The translations under genes were made by a program, and so were the position numbers. A stretch of 64,000 nt of DNA from an uncultured Anaeromusa sp. (GTDB taxonomy: Bacteria > Bacillota > Negativicutes > Anaeromusales > Anaeromusaceae), in assembly GCF_963668665.1 (NCBI RefSeq), contig NZ_OY764902.1:986001-1050000 (forward strand), given 5' to 3'. Below, in pieces: positions 33,540 to 43,284 of the stretch. Positions within the stretch are counted from its first letter, which is position 1. Every line of letters begins with the position of its first letter. The notes below the pieces were generated by a model that was not told where the DNA came from, did not search any database, and saw only the letters and a program-made list of their open reading frames with translations.

Positions 33540-33569
33540 ATTTAATCCTCCTAGCATCCTTATTACAAC

Positions 33570-34920
<1,351 letters not shown>

Positions 34921-34994
34921 GGGAGCCACCGATGCAGCCAACGCTCCCGTAAATGCAAATGAATCAGTAGTTCCCTAAGCAAGGCGCTACTCAA

Positions 34995-35029
34995 GAAAAA
35001 AAGACCTGCGGTTAGGTTCCGCAGGTCTT
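34995..35029 (-). terminator. Terminator of the rplU-prp-rpmA operon
   Basis: An 11-base perfect stem (35001-35011 with 35019-35029) is followed on the minus strand by a T tract. It begins 14 bases after the rpmA stop. Confidence 0.88.
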
Positions 35030-35043
35030 TGGTGTGTATTCGC

Positions 35044-35337
35044 TTAGATTGCAGCTTCTTCCGCGGGGTAGACGCTGATCTGACGCTTATAGCGGCCTTT
35101 GCGTTCAAAAGAAACGCGGCCAGGCGTCAGGGCGAACAGCGTATCATCCTTACCAATGCCTACATTGGCTCCAGGATGAAAATGCGTTCCACGCTGACGA
35201 ACAAGAATGCTGCCTGCGGTTACCACTTCACCGGCTTGACGTTTAACGCCAAGGCGTTTAGCTTCGCTATCACGGCCGTTACGAGTGCTGCCGACGCCTT
35301 TTTTATGGGCGAATAGCTGAAGATCAAATTGGAACAT
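35044..35337 (-). CDS. rpmA: 50S ribosomal protein L27 with cleavable leader
   Basis: Large-subunit protein whose N-terminus reaches the peptidyl-transferase centre. The 97-residue precursor begins [10 protein letters not shown] followed by HKKGVGST, the Firmicute-type extension that the protease Prp removes after the FA pair before L27 can function. The core [17 protein letters not shown] and [11 protein letters not shown] is standard. It is encoded six bases after prp and in the rplU-prp-rpmA operon, matching the required processing enzyme. Confidence 0.97.
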   Translation of the reverse strand: MFQFDLQLFAHKKGVGSTRNGRDSEAKRLGVKRQAGEVVTAGSILVRQRGTHFHPGANVGIGKDDTLFALTPGRVSFERKGRYKRQISVYPAEEAAI

Positions 35338-35343
35338 GCCATT

Positions 35344-35664
35344 TCACCTCCTGTTTTCCCGGATCTTAAGATACCGGGGATACAATCGTTCGATTTCCCT
35401 CAGTCCCAGAAGCATGGTCTCTAAAATCGCACTGCTCTGCGTTGTTGGCGCCTCTTTCAGCGTAGCTTCCAAAAGCCCCTCTTCGACAGACAGTTGCAGT
35501 TCCATGCGCAAATGCCGCTCTAAGCCGAGCACTGCCGCTTGCGCTAAGGCAGATACGCCAGCGCAGACAATGTCTTGTCCGTGCGGAGCCGCTTTGGCAT
35601 GACCTTTTAGAGAAAAAGCCCACAAAAAGCCTGAGGAATTTCGCTGTAAACAAATATCAATCAT
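35344..35664 (-). CDS. prp: Ribosomal-processing cysteine protease Prp
   Basis: A 106-residue cysteine protease that removes the N-terminal extension of L27. The catalytic pair is His22 (in KGHAKAA) and Cys34 (in DIVCAGVSAL), at the positions known from Staphylococcus Prp. It lies between rplU and rpmA, separated by six bases on each side. Together with the extended L27 it shows a complete processing unit. Confidence 0.95.
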   Translation of the reverse strand: MIDICLQRNSSGFLWAFSLKGHAKAAPHGQDIVCAGVSALAQAAVLGLERHLRMELQLSVEEGLLEATLKEAPTTQSSAILETMLLGLREIERLYPRYLKIRENRR

Positions 35665-35670
35665 TCCGAC

Positions 35671-35982
35671 TTAGGCCTCAATCTTTTCAATCACGACCTG
35701 AGTGAACGGTTGACGATGGCCCTGGCGGCGACGGTAGTTGGATTTAGCTTTGTACTTGAAGACCAAAATCTTCTTGCCTTTACCATGCTCCACTACTTTA
35801 GCAACCACTTTCGCACCGGCTACAACCGGAGCGCCCACCAAAACTTCGCCGTCCTTCACGACAGTCAGAACGCGTTCGAACGCAACTTCCTGTCCTTCTT
35901 CTACGGCCAGCTTCTCAACGACAATTTTGTCGCCTTCCTGCACACGGTATTGTTTACCGCCAGTTTCAATGATAGCGTACAT
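35671..35982 (-). CDS. rplU: 50S ribosomal protein L21
   Basis: A 103-residue 23S rRNA-binding protein with the typical start [18 protein letters not shown] and end [22 protein letters not shown]. The ATG at 35982 follows a full AGGAGGTG; the 32 codons open upstream belong to the leader. It is the first gene of the operon. Confidence 0.97.
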   Translation of the reverse strand: MYAIIETGGKQYRVQEGDKIVVEKLAVEEGQEVAFERVLTVVKDGEVLVGAPVVAGAKVVAKVVEHGKGKKILVFKYKAKSNYRRRQGHRQPFTQVVIEKIEA

Positions 35983-36077
35983 AAAAATGCACCTCCTCTG
36001 CTTTGAGCTCGCCGAATACGGTATCGCCATCGCGAATTTTCCACCTCTCCGAGCGGCGGCACAGGAAATCCTATGCA
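35983..36077 (-). ncRNA. Leader RNA of rplU (L21 leader)
   Basis: About 95 nt of structured-looking leader separates the promoter from rplU. Firmicute rplU genes carry a conserved L21 leader thought to mediate autoregulation; position and length fit, but I did not confirm the consensus fold, so the class is an inference. Confidence 0.5.
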
Positions 36078-36084
36078 TTTTTAA

Positions 36085-36113
36085 ATATTAGCATAGGCCT
36101 TATTTCTTGTCAA
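36085..36113 (-). promoter_or_regulatory. rplU promoter
   Basis: The minus strand reads TTGACA (36108-36113), 17 bases, then TAATAT (36085-36090) with TGC before it as an extended -10. It lies just after the moaC stop codon. Confidence 0.85.
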
Positions 36114-36145
36114 TGAAATTCCTCGTTATCTCCGCTTGCCTTCTT

Positions 36146-36631
36146 TCATTTGCCTCTTTGCGGCCGCTGATAGGTTCCGCTGCGACCGCCGCGTTTTTCC
36201 ACCAAGCAGATTTGCGAGATTTCCATCTCTTTGTCTACAGCCTTGCACATGTCATAAATGGTTAGCGCCGCAACAGAGACAGCCGTCAGCGCTTCCATTT
36301 CCACGCCGGTCTTGCCGTGATTTTGCACGGTTGCCGCAATTTCTACCGCCCCTGCCTCGTCATCCAAATAAAAAAGCAAATCCACACCCGTTAACTGCAA
36401 GGGATGACACATAGGGATCAGTTCCCAAGTCTTCTTAGCAGCCATAATGCCAGCAACCTGGGCCACAGCTAGCACGTCCCCTTTGCCTAAACGTCCTTCC
36501 CGTATTTTTTGAAGCGTCTCCGCCGCCATATTCACCTTGCCTGTGGCCACCGCCAAGCGTTCTGTATCCGCCTTGTCGCCGACATGCACCATTTTGGCTT
36601 TGCCAGTTTCATTAAAATGCGTTAATTCCAT
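36146..36631 (-). CDS. moaC: Cyclic pyranopterin monophosphate synthase
   Basis: Second enzyme of molybdenum cofactor synthesis, 161 residues. It has [20 protein letters not shown], the signature [18 protein letters not shown] and [23 protein letters not shown] in adjoining blocks, with the active-site lysine near DKEM. No other moa gene is nearby, so the pathway must be completed elsewhere. It ends just before the rplU promoter, and follows the NlpC gene by 32 bases, so it may belong to the korAB-nlpC transcript. Confidence 0.95.
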   Translation of the reverse strand: MELTHFNETGKAKMVHVGDKADTERLAVATGKVNMAAETLQKIREGRLGKGDVLAVAQVAGIMAAKKTWELIPMCHPLQLTGVDLLFYLDDEAGAVEIAATVQNHGKTGVEMEALTAVSVAALTIYDMCKAVDKEMEISQICLVEKRGGRSGTYQRPQRGK

Positions 36632-36663
36632 TGCCTACGCCCTCCTTTCTCTACAACCCGCCT

Positions 36664-37422
36664 TCATCCCATACGCCGCGCCCCCAAGTACCGCTTTTTC
36701 CAATAGGGCTCGTTCAACGAGCTAATCATGACGCCCCTGCTTGAGGAAGCATGAACAAAACGCTCCTGCCCCAAATAAATTCCTTCATGGGAAGCGCCTT
36801 TTTCGTAGGTTGTAAAAAAGACCACATCTCCCGGCTGCAATCTCTTTTTGTCAATAATCCGGCCAACCGTATACTGTATGTCTGCCGTGCGAGGCAGCTT
36901 GACGCCGTGTTTTTGAAACACATACATCACAAAGCCGGAGCAATCAAACCCCTGCGGCGTAGCCCCTCCAAAACGGTAAGGCACGCCCAAGTATTGCTGG
37001 GCGGTTTCCTGCACCGAGCTTCCAGGACGCCTTTCTTTGAACTGCGGCAGCGGCGGCGAAGAAGCAGCCCCCTTTTTTGTGACAATTGCAGCTTTGCGTT
37101 CCGAAGCCGAAGCCGGCTGGCTCGCTGTCGCTGCAGGCAACCGTGCTTGGCCCATCAGCTTTTGATAAGTCGCTTCATCCAATACACCATTCGCTGGCAA
37201 GCCCTGCTGCTGTTGGAACGCCCGCACAGCCGACGCCGTCAAGGGATGAAACACGCCGTCTTGTTTGCCCACGGCATAACCGAGCGAGCGCAGACGCTGC
37301 TGCACCGCCAAAATTTCCTGACCGGAGTCTCCTTCCCGATATACCGCCGCTAAAGCAGTTCCCCAGGGCAGGCTTAACCAGGCCCCAATAAGCAAGGCCC
37401 CAAGCAGCACCGTTCTCTTCAT
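36664..37422 (-). CDS. Exported NlpC/P60 endopeptidase with peptidoglycan-binding domain
   Basis: A 252-residue secreted cell-wall hydrolase: signal peptide (about 1-26, ending ALA), a PG_binding_1 domain (about 30-92, QQRLRSLGYAVGKQDGVF), a Ser/Ala/Pro linker, and an NlpC/P60 domain with catalytic Cys161 (FDCSGF), His212 (ASHEGIY) and His224. It would cut D-Glu-diaminopimelate bonds in stem peptides. GCAGGAG precedes the ATG at 37422, which overlaps the korB stop as ATGA, so translation is coupled to an unrelated metabolic gene. Confidence 0.93.
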   Translation of the reverse strand: MKRTVLLGALLIGAWLSLPWGTALAAVYREGDSGQEILAVQQRLRSLGYAVGKQDGVFHPLTASAVRAFQQQQGLPANGVLDEATYQKLMGQARLPAATASQPASASERKAAIVTKKGAASSPPLPQFKERRPGSSVQETAQQYLGVPYRFGGATPQGFDCSGFVMYVFQKHGVKLPRTADIQYTVGRIIDKKRLQPGDVVFFTTYEKGASHEGIYLGQERFVHASSSRGVMISSLNEPYWKKRYLGARRMG

Positions 37423-38276
37423 ACAAACTCCTGCATCAATGGTGTAATATCCACTTGCTGCAAATCGGCTTCCACCAGCGGTCCCGCCTGCAGCTGCGGT
37501 AAAGCGCCGTCAAAGGTCGGTCTGCTTTCCTTATAAAATAAGCCTATAGGGATAATATCTCCCCACAATGCCGCCAACGCCAGCGCCTTTTCTTGATTTT
37601 CAGGATCATATTCGTCCATTTCTTTTAAATCGCGCACTCTCTGCTTATACCAAGCATACGTATTGACTGCATTAAAGGATACGCAAGGCTGTAAAATCTC
37701 CACAACCGCAAAGCCCCGATGCGCCACGGCGGCCGCCATCATTTCCGTCATATGCGGCACATTAGCTGTAAAGGTTCTAGCCACAAAGGTTGCGCCCATG
37801 CTCAAGGCTGTGTGAGCAATATTAACCGGTTTTTCTACATTCCCCAGAGGAGGCGGCGTAAACTTGGTCACCGTGCCCAAATCCGTCGTCGGCGAAGCCT
37901 GCCCCTTGGTCAAGCCATAAATCTGGTTGTTATGGACAAAATAGCTTATGTCCAAATTACGGCGGGCCGTATGCACAAAATGCCCCATGCCTAAGCCCAT
38001 GCCGTCTCCATCGCCGCCTTCGGCGATGACTGTCAAATGATGATTAGCCAGCTTAACCCCGGTGGCGACAGGCAACGAACGCCCGTGCAAAGATTCTACC
38101 CTATAGCCGTTCACATACTGCGCAATTTTACTGGAGCAGCCGATGCCTGTCACTAAGACCGTATCGTTGGCAGACAATGTCGCCAGCACGTTTTTCAAGG
38201 CGTGGAAAATCCCGAAGTTCCCGCAGCCCATGCACCAGGTAGAAGTATGAGTTCCTTGCATTTCGCGATCACTCAT
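37419..38276 (-). CDS. korB: 2-oxoacid:ferredoxin oxidoreductase, beta subunit
   Basis: TPP-binding beta subunit, 285 residues, of a ferredoxin-dependent 2-oxoacid oxidoreductase that turns a 2-oxoacid and CoA into acyl-CoA, CO2 and reduced ferredoxin. It has WCMGCGNFG at the N-terminus, GIGCSSKIAQYV, and the TPP/Mg motif GGDGDGMGLGMGHF with NNQIYGLTKGQ. 2-oxoglutarate or branched oxoacids are the usual substrates of this two-subunit type. AAGGAGGTG lies inside the last korA codons, and the start overlaps the korA stop in TAATG. Confidence 0.93.
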   Translation of the reverse strand: MSDREMQGTHTSTWCMGCGNFGIFHALKNVLATLSANDTVLVTGIGCSSKIAQYVNGYRVESLHGRSLPVATGVKLANHHLTVIAEGGDGDGMGLGMGHFVHTARRNLDISYFVHNNQIYGLTKGQASPTTDLGTVTKFTPPPLGNVEKPVNIAHTALSMGATFVARTFTANVPHMTEMMAAAVAHRGFAVVEILQPCVSFNAVNTYAWYKQRVRDLKEMDEYDPENQEKALALAALWGDIIPIGLFYKESRPTFDGALPQLQAGPLVEADLQQVDITPLMQEFV

Positions 38277-40033
38277 TACCCAAGCACCTCCTTTATACGA
38301 GCCAAGATCTGGCTCGGCGTAAAAGCGCGCGAATCATACTTCAAATAGCTTTCATCAACGGCATACCCTAAATGTCCGCGCAACAAAAAGCCTAACTGAG
38401 CTGTTTTATTCCCTTCAATAAGCAGTGATTTTTTCACGCGCGGCAAGGTCTTCAACAACGCCTGCACCGGAAACGGCGCCACATACAGAACCTGCAGCAC
38501 ATTTACGGTTAAGCCTTCTTGTTTTGCCAGTTCCATAGCCTCTAAAGCCGCGCCTTTAGTAGAGCCCCATACAAACAAAGTCAGTTCCGCCTCGTCTGGA
38601 CCGTATTGTTTCAAGCCGTCTGCAGCCGCTTCCATAGCCGGCAATTTTTCATACCAGCGATCCAAGCCAGCAACAGCCGTTTCCGGTTCTCTTGCTGCGT
38701 ATTCCTTGTCGCCGGAGCTGTAAAATCCGTCATCACTATGGGTATAGCTAGTTGCGATATAGGCCCCTCCCTTTTGTCCCGGCACCGCCCGGGGAGGCGC
38801 TTCGCTTCCCGCCGCCTCGCTATACCGCAGATACGGTTGCTGCGCCGCCAGCCATTCTTCACTAGCCCGCCCCGCTTCTACTTGCGGTTCAAGAGGCGTC
38901 GTAAAAAACGGTCTGCTCACCGAGGAATCCGCTAAATACTTATCCGTTAAAATCAACCCCGGCACCTGAAAACGCTCAGTTAAATCAAAAAGGCGAGCAG
39001 TTTCATAAAAACATTCATCTACATCGCCGGGAGCTAAGACAAATCGAGGAAACTCGCCCTGGGAGGCAAAGGTAGTGAACAGCAAGTCCGCCTGAGCCGT
39101 TCTTGTCGGCATGCCGGTGCTAGGTCCCCCTCTTTGCGCGTTCACCAGCACGATGGGCAGCTCCGCCTGCGCGGCAAACCCCAAAGCCTCTACCATCAAC
39201 GCAAAGCCGCCGCCGCTTGTAGAAGCCAAGGAACGCACACCTGCATAGGAAGCGCCGATCAGCATGTTTACCGCTGCAATTTCATCTTCCGCTTGCTTAA
39301 ACACAACTCCGTAGCGAGCTCCCTGATCAGCCATATATACCAACACGCTCGAGCCTGGCGTCATGGGATAACCGGCGCAAAAACGACAGCCTCCTTGAAT
39401 GGCGCCCATAGCCAGTGCATCATTGCCGTTAAGCAGCATCTTTGGTTCCTGTGACGCAGCCATGGGCAGCCCAAACAAACCGGACGCAGGACAGCACTTG
39501 GCGGCAGCTTCCTTAAACGCCGCCTCAAAAATAGCCTTGTTTTGCTCTCGGACACTTTCTTTTTTAAATTCGTCGTTCATAACCTGCAAAATAGCAGCTC
39601 GCGGAAAACCGCTCAGCGCGCAAAACGCCCCCAAAAGTGCGCTGTTTCCCATTACCTTTGCCGCATCTCCCGGCAATTTCTGCAAAAGAGGCAAGCCAAT
39701 CCAAGTCCCGGGAGCATCTCCTTGAACCTCCGGCGTCTTCACCGCTTCGCAGTCATATAAAACAATCCCGTCCGTGCGCACTTTAGAGTAATTTTGATCA
39801 AAAGCCTGTTGGGATAATGCACCCAAAAACTGAAAGCTTTCCTCATGCGCAGCCAAAGGCTCTGCGCCCAAGCGAGCCATGCAGGTGTTCAAACCGCCTT
39901 TTATTAAGGAAGGATACTCGTTAACCACCATGGACCATAAAGAGTTTCGAGAAGCCGCTCTTGCCACCATCATTCCGGCGCTCATGACGCCATACCCGGC
40001 TTCCCCTCCAAACATCACCGAATACGTGTTCAT
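38276..40033 (-). CDS. korA: 2-oxoacid:ferredoxin oxidoreductase, fused gamma-alpha subunit
   Basis: A 585-residue fusion. Residues 1 to about 190 are the gamma domain (FGGEAGYGVMSAGMMVARAA, VVNEYPSLIKGG); residues about 200-585 are the alpha domain (GNDALAMGAIQGGCRFCAGYPMTP in blocks, AEDEIAAVNMLIGASYAG, RGGPSTGMPT). This gamma-alpha fusion with a separate beta is typical of KorAB-type enzymes. No Fe-S domain is present, so the cluster would be in the beta subunit cysteines. Translation of korB is coupled to it. It is the first gene of the korA-korB-nlpC-moaC set. Confidence 0.93.
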   Translation of the reverse strand: MNTYSVMFGGEAGYGVMSAGMMVARAASRNSLWSMVVNEYPSLIKGGLNTCMARLGAEPLAAHEESFQFLGALSQQAFDQNYSKVRTDGIVLYDCEAVKTPEVQGDAPGTWIGLPLLQKLPGDAAKVMGNSALLGAFCALSGFPRAAILQVMNDEFKKESVREQNKAIFEAAFKEAAAKCCPASGLFGLPMAASQEPKMLLNGNDALAMGAIQGGCRFCAGYPMTPGSSVLVYMADQGARYGVVFKQAEDEIAAVNMLIGASYAGVRSLASTSGGGFALMVEALGFAAQAELPIVLVNAQRGGPSTGMPTRTAQADLLFTTFASQGEFPRFVLAPGDVDECFYETARLFDLTERFQVPGLILTDKYLADSSVSRPFFTTPLEPQVEAGRASEEWLAAQQPYLRYSEAAGSEAPPRAVPGQKGGAYIATSYTHSDDGFYSSGDKEYAAREPETAVAGLDRWYEKLPAMEAAADGLKQYGPDEAELTLFVWGSTKGAALEAMELAKQEGLTVNVLQVLYVAPFPVQALLKTLPRVKKSLLIEGNKTAQLGFLLRGHLGYAVDESYLKYDSRAFTPSQILARIKEVLG

Positions 40034-40229
40034 AAAATTCTTTCGCCCCCTTTATGCTCTTCCGTTTCCAGGTTGTCAGTTTTTTCTGTTGTTACGGTTC
40101 GTCATTCACTTCATGAATTCCTTTTAAATGGAAAGAACTCTTGTAGAGAAAGCCTAACTCCGTTACATTGCTCCCGAGTATTTCTTAGAGTATACTAATT
40201 AGCAAAGAAACCAAAGGGAGGTTTTGCAC

Positions 40230-40898
40230 GTGAGCCAGTTACGCTACTATGGTCATGCCTGTTTTAGCTGGGAAAATCAAGGAACCGTTCTTTTGTTCGA
40301 TCCGTTTTTAAAAGACAACCCCTTCCAAATAGCCCAGCCGGAAGACATGGACTGTCACTACATCCTTGTTTCACACGGTCACTTCGATCATCTAGGCGAC
40401 GCTGTCGCTATCGCCAAACGCACCGGCGCTACAATCATCAGTACTGCTGAGATTGCTAATTTATGCGCAGGTCAGGAATGCAAAACCCATGCTATGCATC
40501 TTGGGGGCACTTTTGATTTTCCTTTCGGCTCCGTTCGGGTCACCCCTGCTTTTCATGGCGCTGGTGTTCCTGGCGGTCACGCTTGCGGCTTTATTGTCCG
40601 TCAAGGAGAACAGCGGGTTTATTTTGCCGGTGATACGGCCCTTTTCGGCGACATGACCCTCTTAGGGCGCCTGGAAAGTATCGACTGCGCGCTATTACCT
40701 ATCGGCGGCAACTTTACGATGGGCCCCAAAGACGCCGCCGAAGCCGTTGCCATGCTCAAGCCGGCTATGGTCGTTCCCATGCACTACAGCACTTGGCCTG
40801 TCATCGAACAAGACCCAGGCCAGTTCAAGCAGGACGTAGAATCTCGTTTATCTACGCCGGTCCGCATCCTCAAACCCGGCGAAACTCTTACTTTATAA
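40230..40898 (+). CDS. Metal-dependent hydrolase, UPF0173 (YtkL) family
   Basis: A 222-residue metallo-beta-lactamase-fold protein. The metal motif reads SHGHFDHLGD near residue 50, followed by a histidine in TPAFHGAG, an aspartate in YFAGDTALFGDM and a late histidine in VPMHYSTWP, so the di-metal site is complete. The natural substrate of this family is not established. The start is the GTG at 40230, eight bases after GGGAGG; a TTG two codons earlier is too close to that site. It is monocistronic and followed by a purine-rich repeat and a bidirectional terminator. Confidence 0.9.
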   Translation: MSQLRYYGHACFSWENQGTVLLFDPFLKDNPFQIAQPEDMDCHYILVSHGHFDHLGDAVAIAKRTGATIISTAEIANLCAGQECKTHAMHLGGTFDFPFGSVRVTPAFHGAGVPGGHACGFIVRQGEQRVYFAGDTALFGDMTLLGRLESIDCALLPIGGNFTMGPKDAAEAVAMLKPAMVVPMHYSTWPVIEQDPGQFKQDVESRLSTPVRILKPGETLTL

Positions 40899-40938
40899 GA
40901 AAAACTCTTAACGCAGTCTTTTGACGGAAACCACGGAA

Positions 40939-40972
40939 ATTGAACAGGAGAATCGGAGAACCGGAGGGCACG
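40939..40972 (+). repeat. Purine-rich intergenic repeat, copy A
   Basis: A 34-base element containing GAGAATCGGAGAACCGGAGG. A second copy at 63552-63585 matches at 31 of 34 bases. Both lie on the plus strand shortly after a plus-strand gene. The function is unknown. Confidence 0.75.
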
Positions 40973-40998
40973 AATGAGGCTACGGTGGCAATGAATAT

Positions 40999-41046
40999 AT
41001 AAGAAAAAGGCTGCTTCGACATAGATCGAAACAGCCTTTTTCTTAT
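40999..41046. terminator. Bidirectional terminator, ytkL-like gene and L,D-transpeptidase
   Basis: A 15-base perfect inverted repeat (40999-41013 with 41032-41046) carries A5 and T5 tracts on its arms and serves the convergent genes. It includes the L,D-transpeptidase stop codon. Confidence 0.85.
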
Positions 41047-41714
41047 AAGCCCATTCGCAAAGCTTGCTTGCGCACAGCCACCTTCCCGCTCCAAACCGTT
41101 TCCTGCGCTGCCGCAAATTCCGGTTTGCGCAACAAGACATATTCGCCGGCATAGGGCTGGTACAACGCCAAAAAAGCCCTCCAGGTAGAACTACGTTTTT
41201 CATAAATATCCGGGAAAATGGTTAAATACAAGCCATCTGCCTTTTCCGTAAGGCTCATCGTTTCATACGTTACCAGCACCGGCGTCCCCAAGGAAATCTT
41301 CTCAAAAAGCTCTTCCACATCCCGATTGTACATGCGCACGCAACCGCCGGACACAGGATATTCAATACTCCAGTCCTTATTGGTGCCATGAATACCATAG
41401 GAACGCGAAAATTCCATCCACCTTGTCCCCAGAGGATTAGCAGGTCCCGGAGGAACCGGCGTCTTGTCCACAAAGCCGCTGCCAGGATGCCAAGTAGGAT
41501 ACTTCTCCTTATAGAAAACGCTGAATTGTCCCACCGGCGTCTGCTCGTAAGGAGTCCCTACCGCAACACTGTATTCTTTCAACAAACGCGAACCATCAAA
41601 CAAACGCAACTTATATTCCGGCACATTCAGCCGCAGCTCATAAGCAGCTTCCGCCGGTAAAGCAACACCTGCCAACATCAGCAGGAACAGGAGGAGACTC
41701 AGCCATTTTTTCAT
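41043..41714 (-). CDS. Exported L,D-transpeptidase (YkuD), first copy
   Basis: A 223-residue secreted protein with a signal peptide (1 to about 23, ending AEA) and a YkuD catalytic domain. The active site has His109 (YGIHGT) and Cys125 (SGGCVRM), the HxG...SxGCxR pattern of L,D-transpeptidases that form 3-3 cross-links or attach proteins to peptidoglycan. GGAGG precedes the ATG at 41714. A second, distinct YkuD gene lies immediately upstream on the same strand, 57 bases away, so they may share a transcript. Confidence 0.92.
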   Translation of the reverse strand: MKKWLSLLLFLLMLAGVALPAEAAYELRLNVPEYKLRLFDGSRLLKEYSVAVGTPYEQTPVGQFSVFYKEKYPTWHPGSGFVDKTPVPPGPANPLGTRWMEFSRSYGIHGTNKDWSIEYPVSGGCVRMYNRDVEELFEKISLGTPVLVTYETMSLTEKADGLYLTIFPDIYEKRSSTWRAFLALYQPYAGEYVLLRKPEFAAAQETVWSGKVAVRKQALRMGL

Positions 41715-41771
41715 GGATCTCCCTCCTTACTTTATTGTGATGCCTTTGATTATGTACGCGTCGTCAAGTTG

Positions 41772-42404
41772 TTAACGAACCACTACTACTGCCGTACCAT
41801 AACGAATATACGGGTAAATTTCTTCTAAATCACTGTCTACCATGGCGATGCAGCCTTCGGTCCAGTCTCGTCCTTCCCGCGTCGCCTCGTCACGCCCGCC
41901 ATGAATGCCGATCCAACCGCCAAGCTGCGTATCCTGGGGCGGTAAAGCCAGCTGTTCATTTGCCGTGACAATACGTTGATATTCGCCATAGCTGATAAGC
42001 TGATCACCCAAGCCGCGTTCGGCATGACCCACATCCGGATAACTAAGGCCCAACCAAGATCTGCCCAAATAGGGATGGCTGCCCAAGCGCTCTTTTTCCG
42101 TTACAAAAAAGCGTCCTTCCGGCGTCCGATTGTCGCCGCGTTCTTTTTTATCGCCATCCGGGTTCACGCCAAAGGCACAAGGATACGTTTTTAACTCCTT
42201 GCCTTCATGAAACACCGTTAAGCGATGCTTCGACTTTTCCACCAGAATTGCCGTAGCAGCCGACTCGGCAAATTCCTTGGCGTAATTACTGCGCACAGCA
42301 TCTGCTGCCGCCTCTGCCGGAGAAAAAAATCCAGTTCCTCCCAGCACGCACAATAGAAACGTTACTAAAGCACTTCCCCAATAGGCCATTTTTTTCTTAC
42401 TCAT
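41772..42404 (-). CDS. Exported L,D-transpeptidase (YkuD), second copy
   Basis: A 210-residue YkuD-domain protein with an N-terminal signal or anchor (about 8-32). The active site is His168 (GIHGG) and Cys185 (TEGCIAM). Between them is the sequence type seen in ErfK/YafK-like enzymes, so it differs from its neighbour in subfamily. The ATG at 42404 is preferred, with GGAGGG upstream though at long spacing; an earlier in-frame start would add 11 residues before the signal. Paired L,D-transpeptidases may have separate tasks such as cross-linking and outer-layer attachment (inference). Confidence 0.9.
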   Translation of the reverse strand: MSKKKMAYWGSALVTFLLCVLGGTGFFSPAEAAADAVRSNYAKEFAESAATAILVEKSKHRLTVFHEGKELKTYPCAFGVNPDGDKKERGDNRTPEGRFFVTEKERLGSHPYLGRSWLGLSYPDVGHAERGLGDQLISYGEYQRIVTANEQLALPPQDTQLGGWIGIHGGRDEATREGRDWTEGCIAMVDSDLEEIYPYIRYGTAVVVVR

Positions 42405-42671
42405 TATGTCTTTCAACACCCTCCAATCACAAAACAACTACAACAGAAAGGGTATGAATGATTATATATCATTTTTTCGCGCTTCTCAAGAAAATTCCTG
42501 CTGTTATCTCCTTGCAATTTATGCTTTTTCCTTTTTACCTTACATAAGTATAAGATATTTACTCACAACAAGCAGGAATTCTTTGTTATGCGTCTAATTT
42601 TATAAATTATTAAATGCGCTTCTTACTGTGCATTTATAAATTAACGCTGCATTACTAAAGGAGGTTTTTTC

Positions 42672-43163
42672 ATGGCTCCCCTATTAACTGATTTGGACTC
42701 GATTCGCTTCGCCATAGAATTAGAAGCACGCGGTGCTCAGTTTTATTTAGAAGCCGCAAGACGTATGGAAAACGAAGATCAACGCAATTTGGTGCTCCTT
42801 CTTTCAGGTCAGACCAATAATCACTTAGAAGGTGTCAAAAAAATCTTGGCCACCGTACAGACGCAAAAAAACGGCAGCGCACCAGAAGCGCTGGATGCTG
42901 AAACCGCGGCGATCATTCAAAAAATTGGCACTTCCCTTTCCTTCCCGGCGGAAGCCCAAGCGGCGCAAAAAGTTGCGGCATGCACTTCCGTCAGTTCCAT
43001 CTTGGAAATTGCCCTGCAAGGCGAAAAAGAGTCAGTACAGCTATACGAGCAAATTGCCACTAGCACTAAAAACGACGAGGTTCGTAAAATTTTCACGGCA
43101 CTGCAGTCCGAAGAGCAGATTCACGTGCAAAAGCTCTTGGAAATGCTGCAAGGCTGGGCCTAA
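42672..43163 (+). CDS. Ferritin-like (rubrerythrin-type) protein without rubredoxin domain
   Basis: A 163-residue all-helical protein of the ferritin-like superfamily. Helix 1 has ELEARGAQFYLEAA, and the last helix has EEQIH (Glu148 and His151), half of a di-iron site. In the second helix His51 is present, but the position of the usual glutamate three residues before it is Thr48, so the di-iron centre may be altered. There is no C-terminal rubredoxin. AAAGGAGG precedes the ATG at 42672. Oxygen or peroxide protection is the usual role of the family; the role here is an inference. The gene stands alone, convergent with the acetyltransferase. Confidence 0.75.
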   Translation: MAPLLTDLDSIRFAIELEARGAQFYLEAARRMENEDQRNLVLLLSGQTNNHLEGVKKILATVQTQKNGSAPEALDAETAAIIQKIGTSLSFPAEAQAAQKVAACTSVSSILEIALQGEKESVQLYEQIATSTKNDEVRKIFTALQSEEQIHVQKLLEMLQGWA

Positions 43164-43238
43164 TAACGCAATCCAGGAAACGAACAAAAAAATTTCGCAG
43201 CTGCCGTCATCAGTTGCGACTCCACGCTTTTAAATCAA

Positions 43239-43280
43239 GAAAAAAGCCAGGGTATCCGTCAAGGATATCCCGGCTTTTTT
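43239..43280. terminator. Bidirectional terminator
   Basis: An A6 tract, a hairpin (GCCAGGGTATCC with GGATATCCCGGC, nearly perfect) and a T6 tract lie between the convergent ferritin-like and acetyltransferase genes. Confidence 0.85.
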
Positions 43281-43284
43281 CACT

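Noticed and set aside
40888..41094. Small minus-strand frame over the purine-rich repeat and terminator
   Set aside because: It overlaps the terminator and the end of the L,D-transpeptidase, lacks a ribosome binding site, and includes the repeat.
42598..42660. A PerR/Fur-like box (TTATAAATTATTAAA) upstream of the ferritin-like gene
   Set aside because: Only one half-site is close to consensus; the other half matches three of seven bases. The A/T-rich sequence makes this likely by chance.
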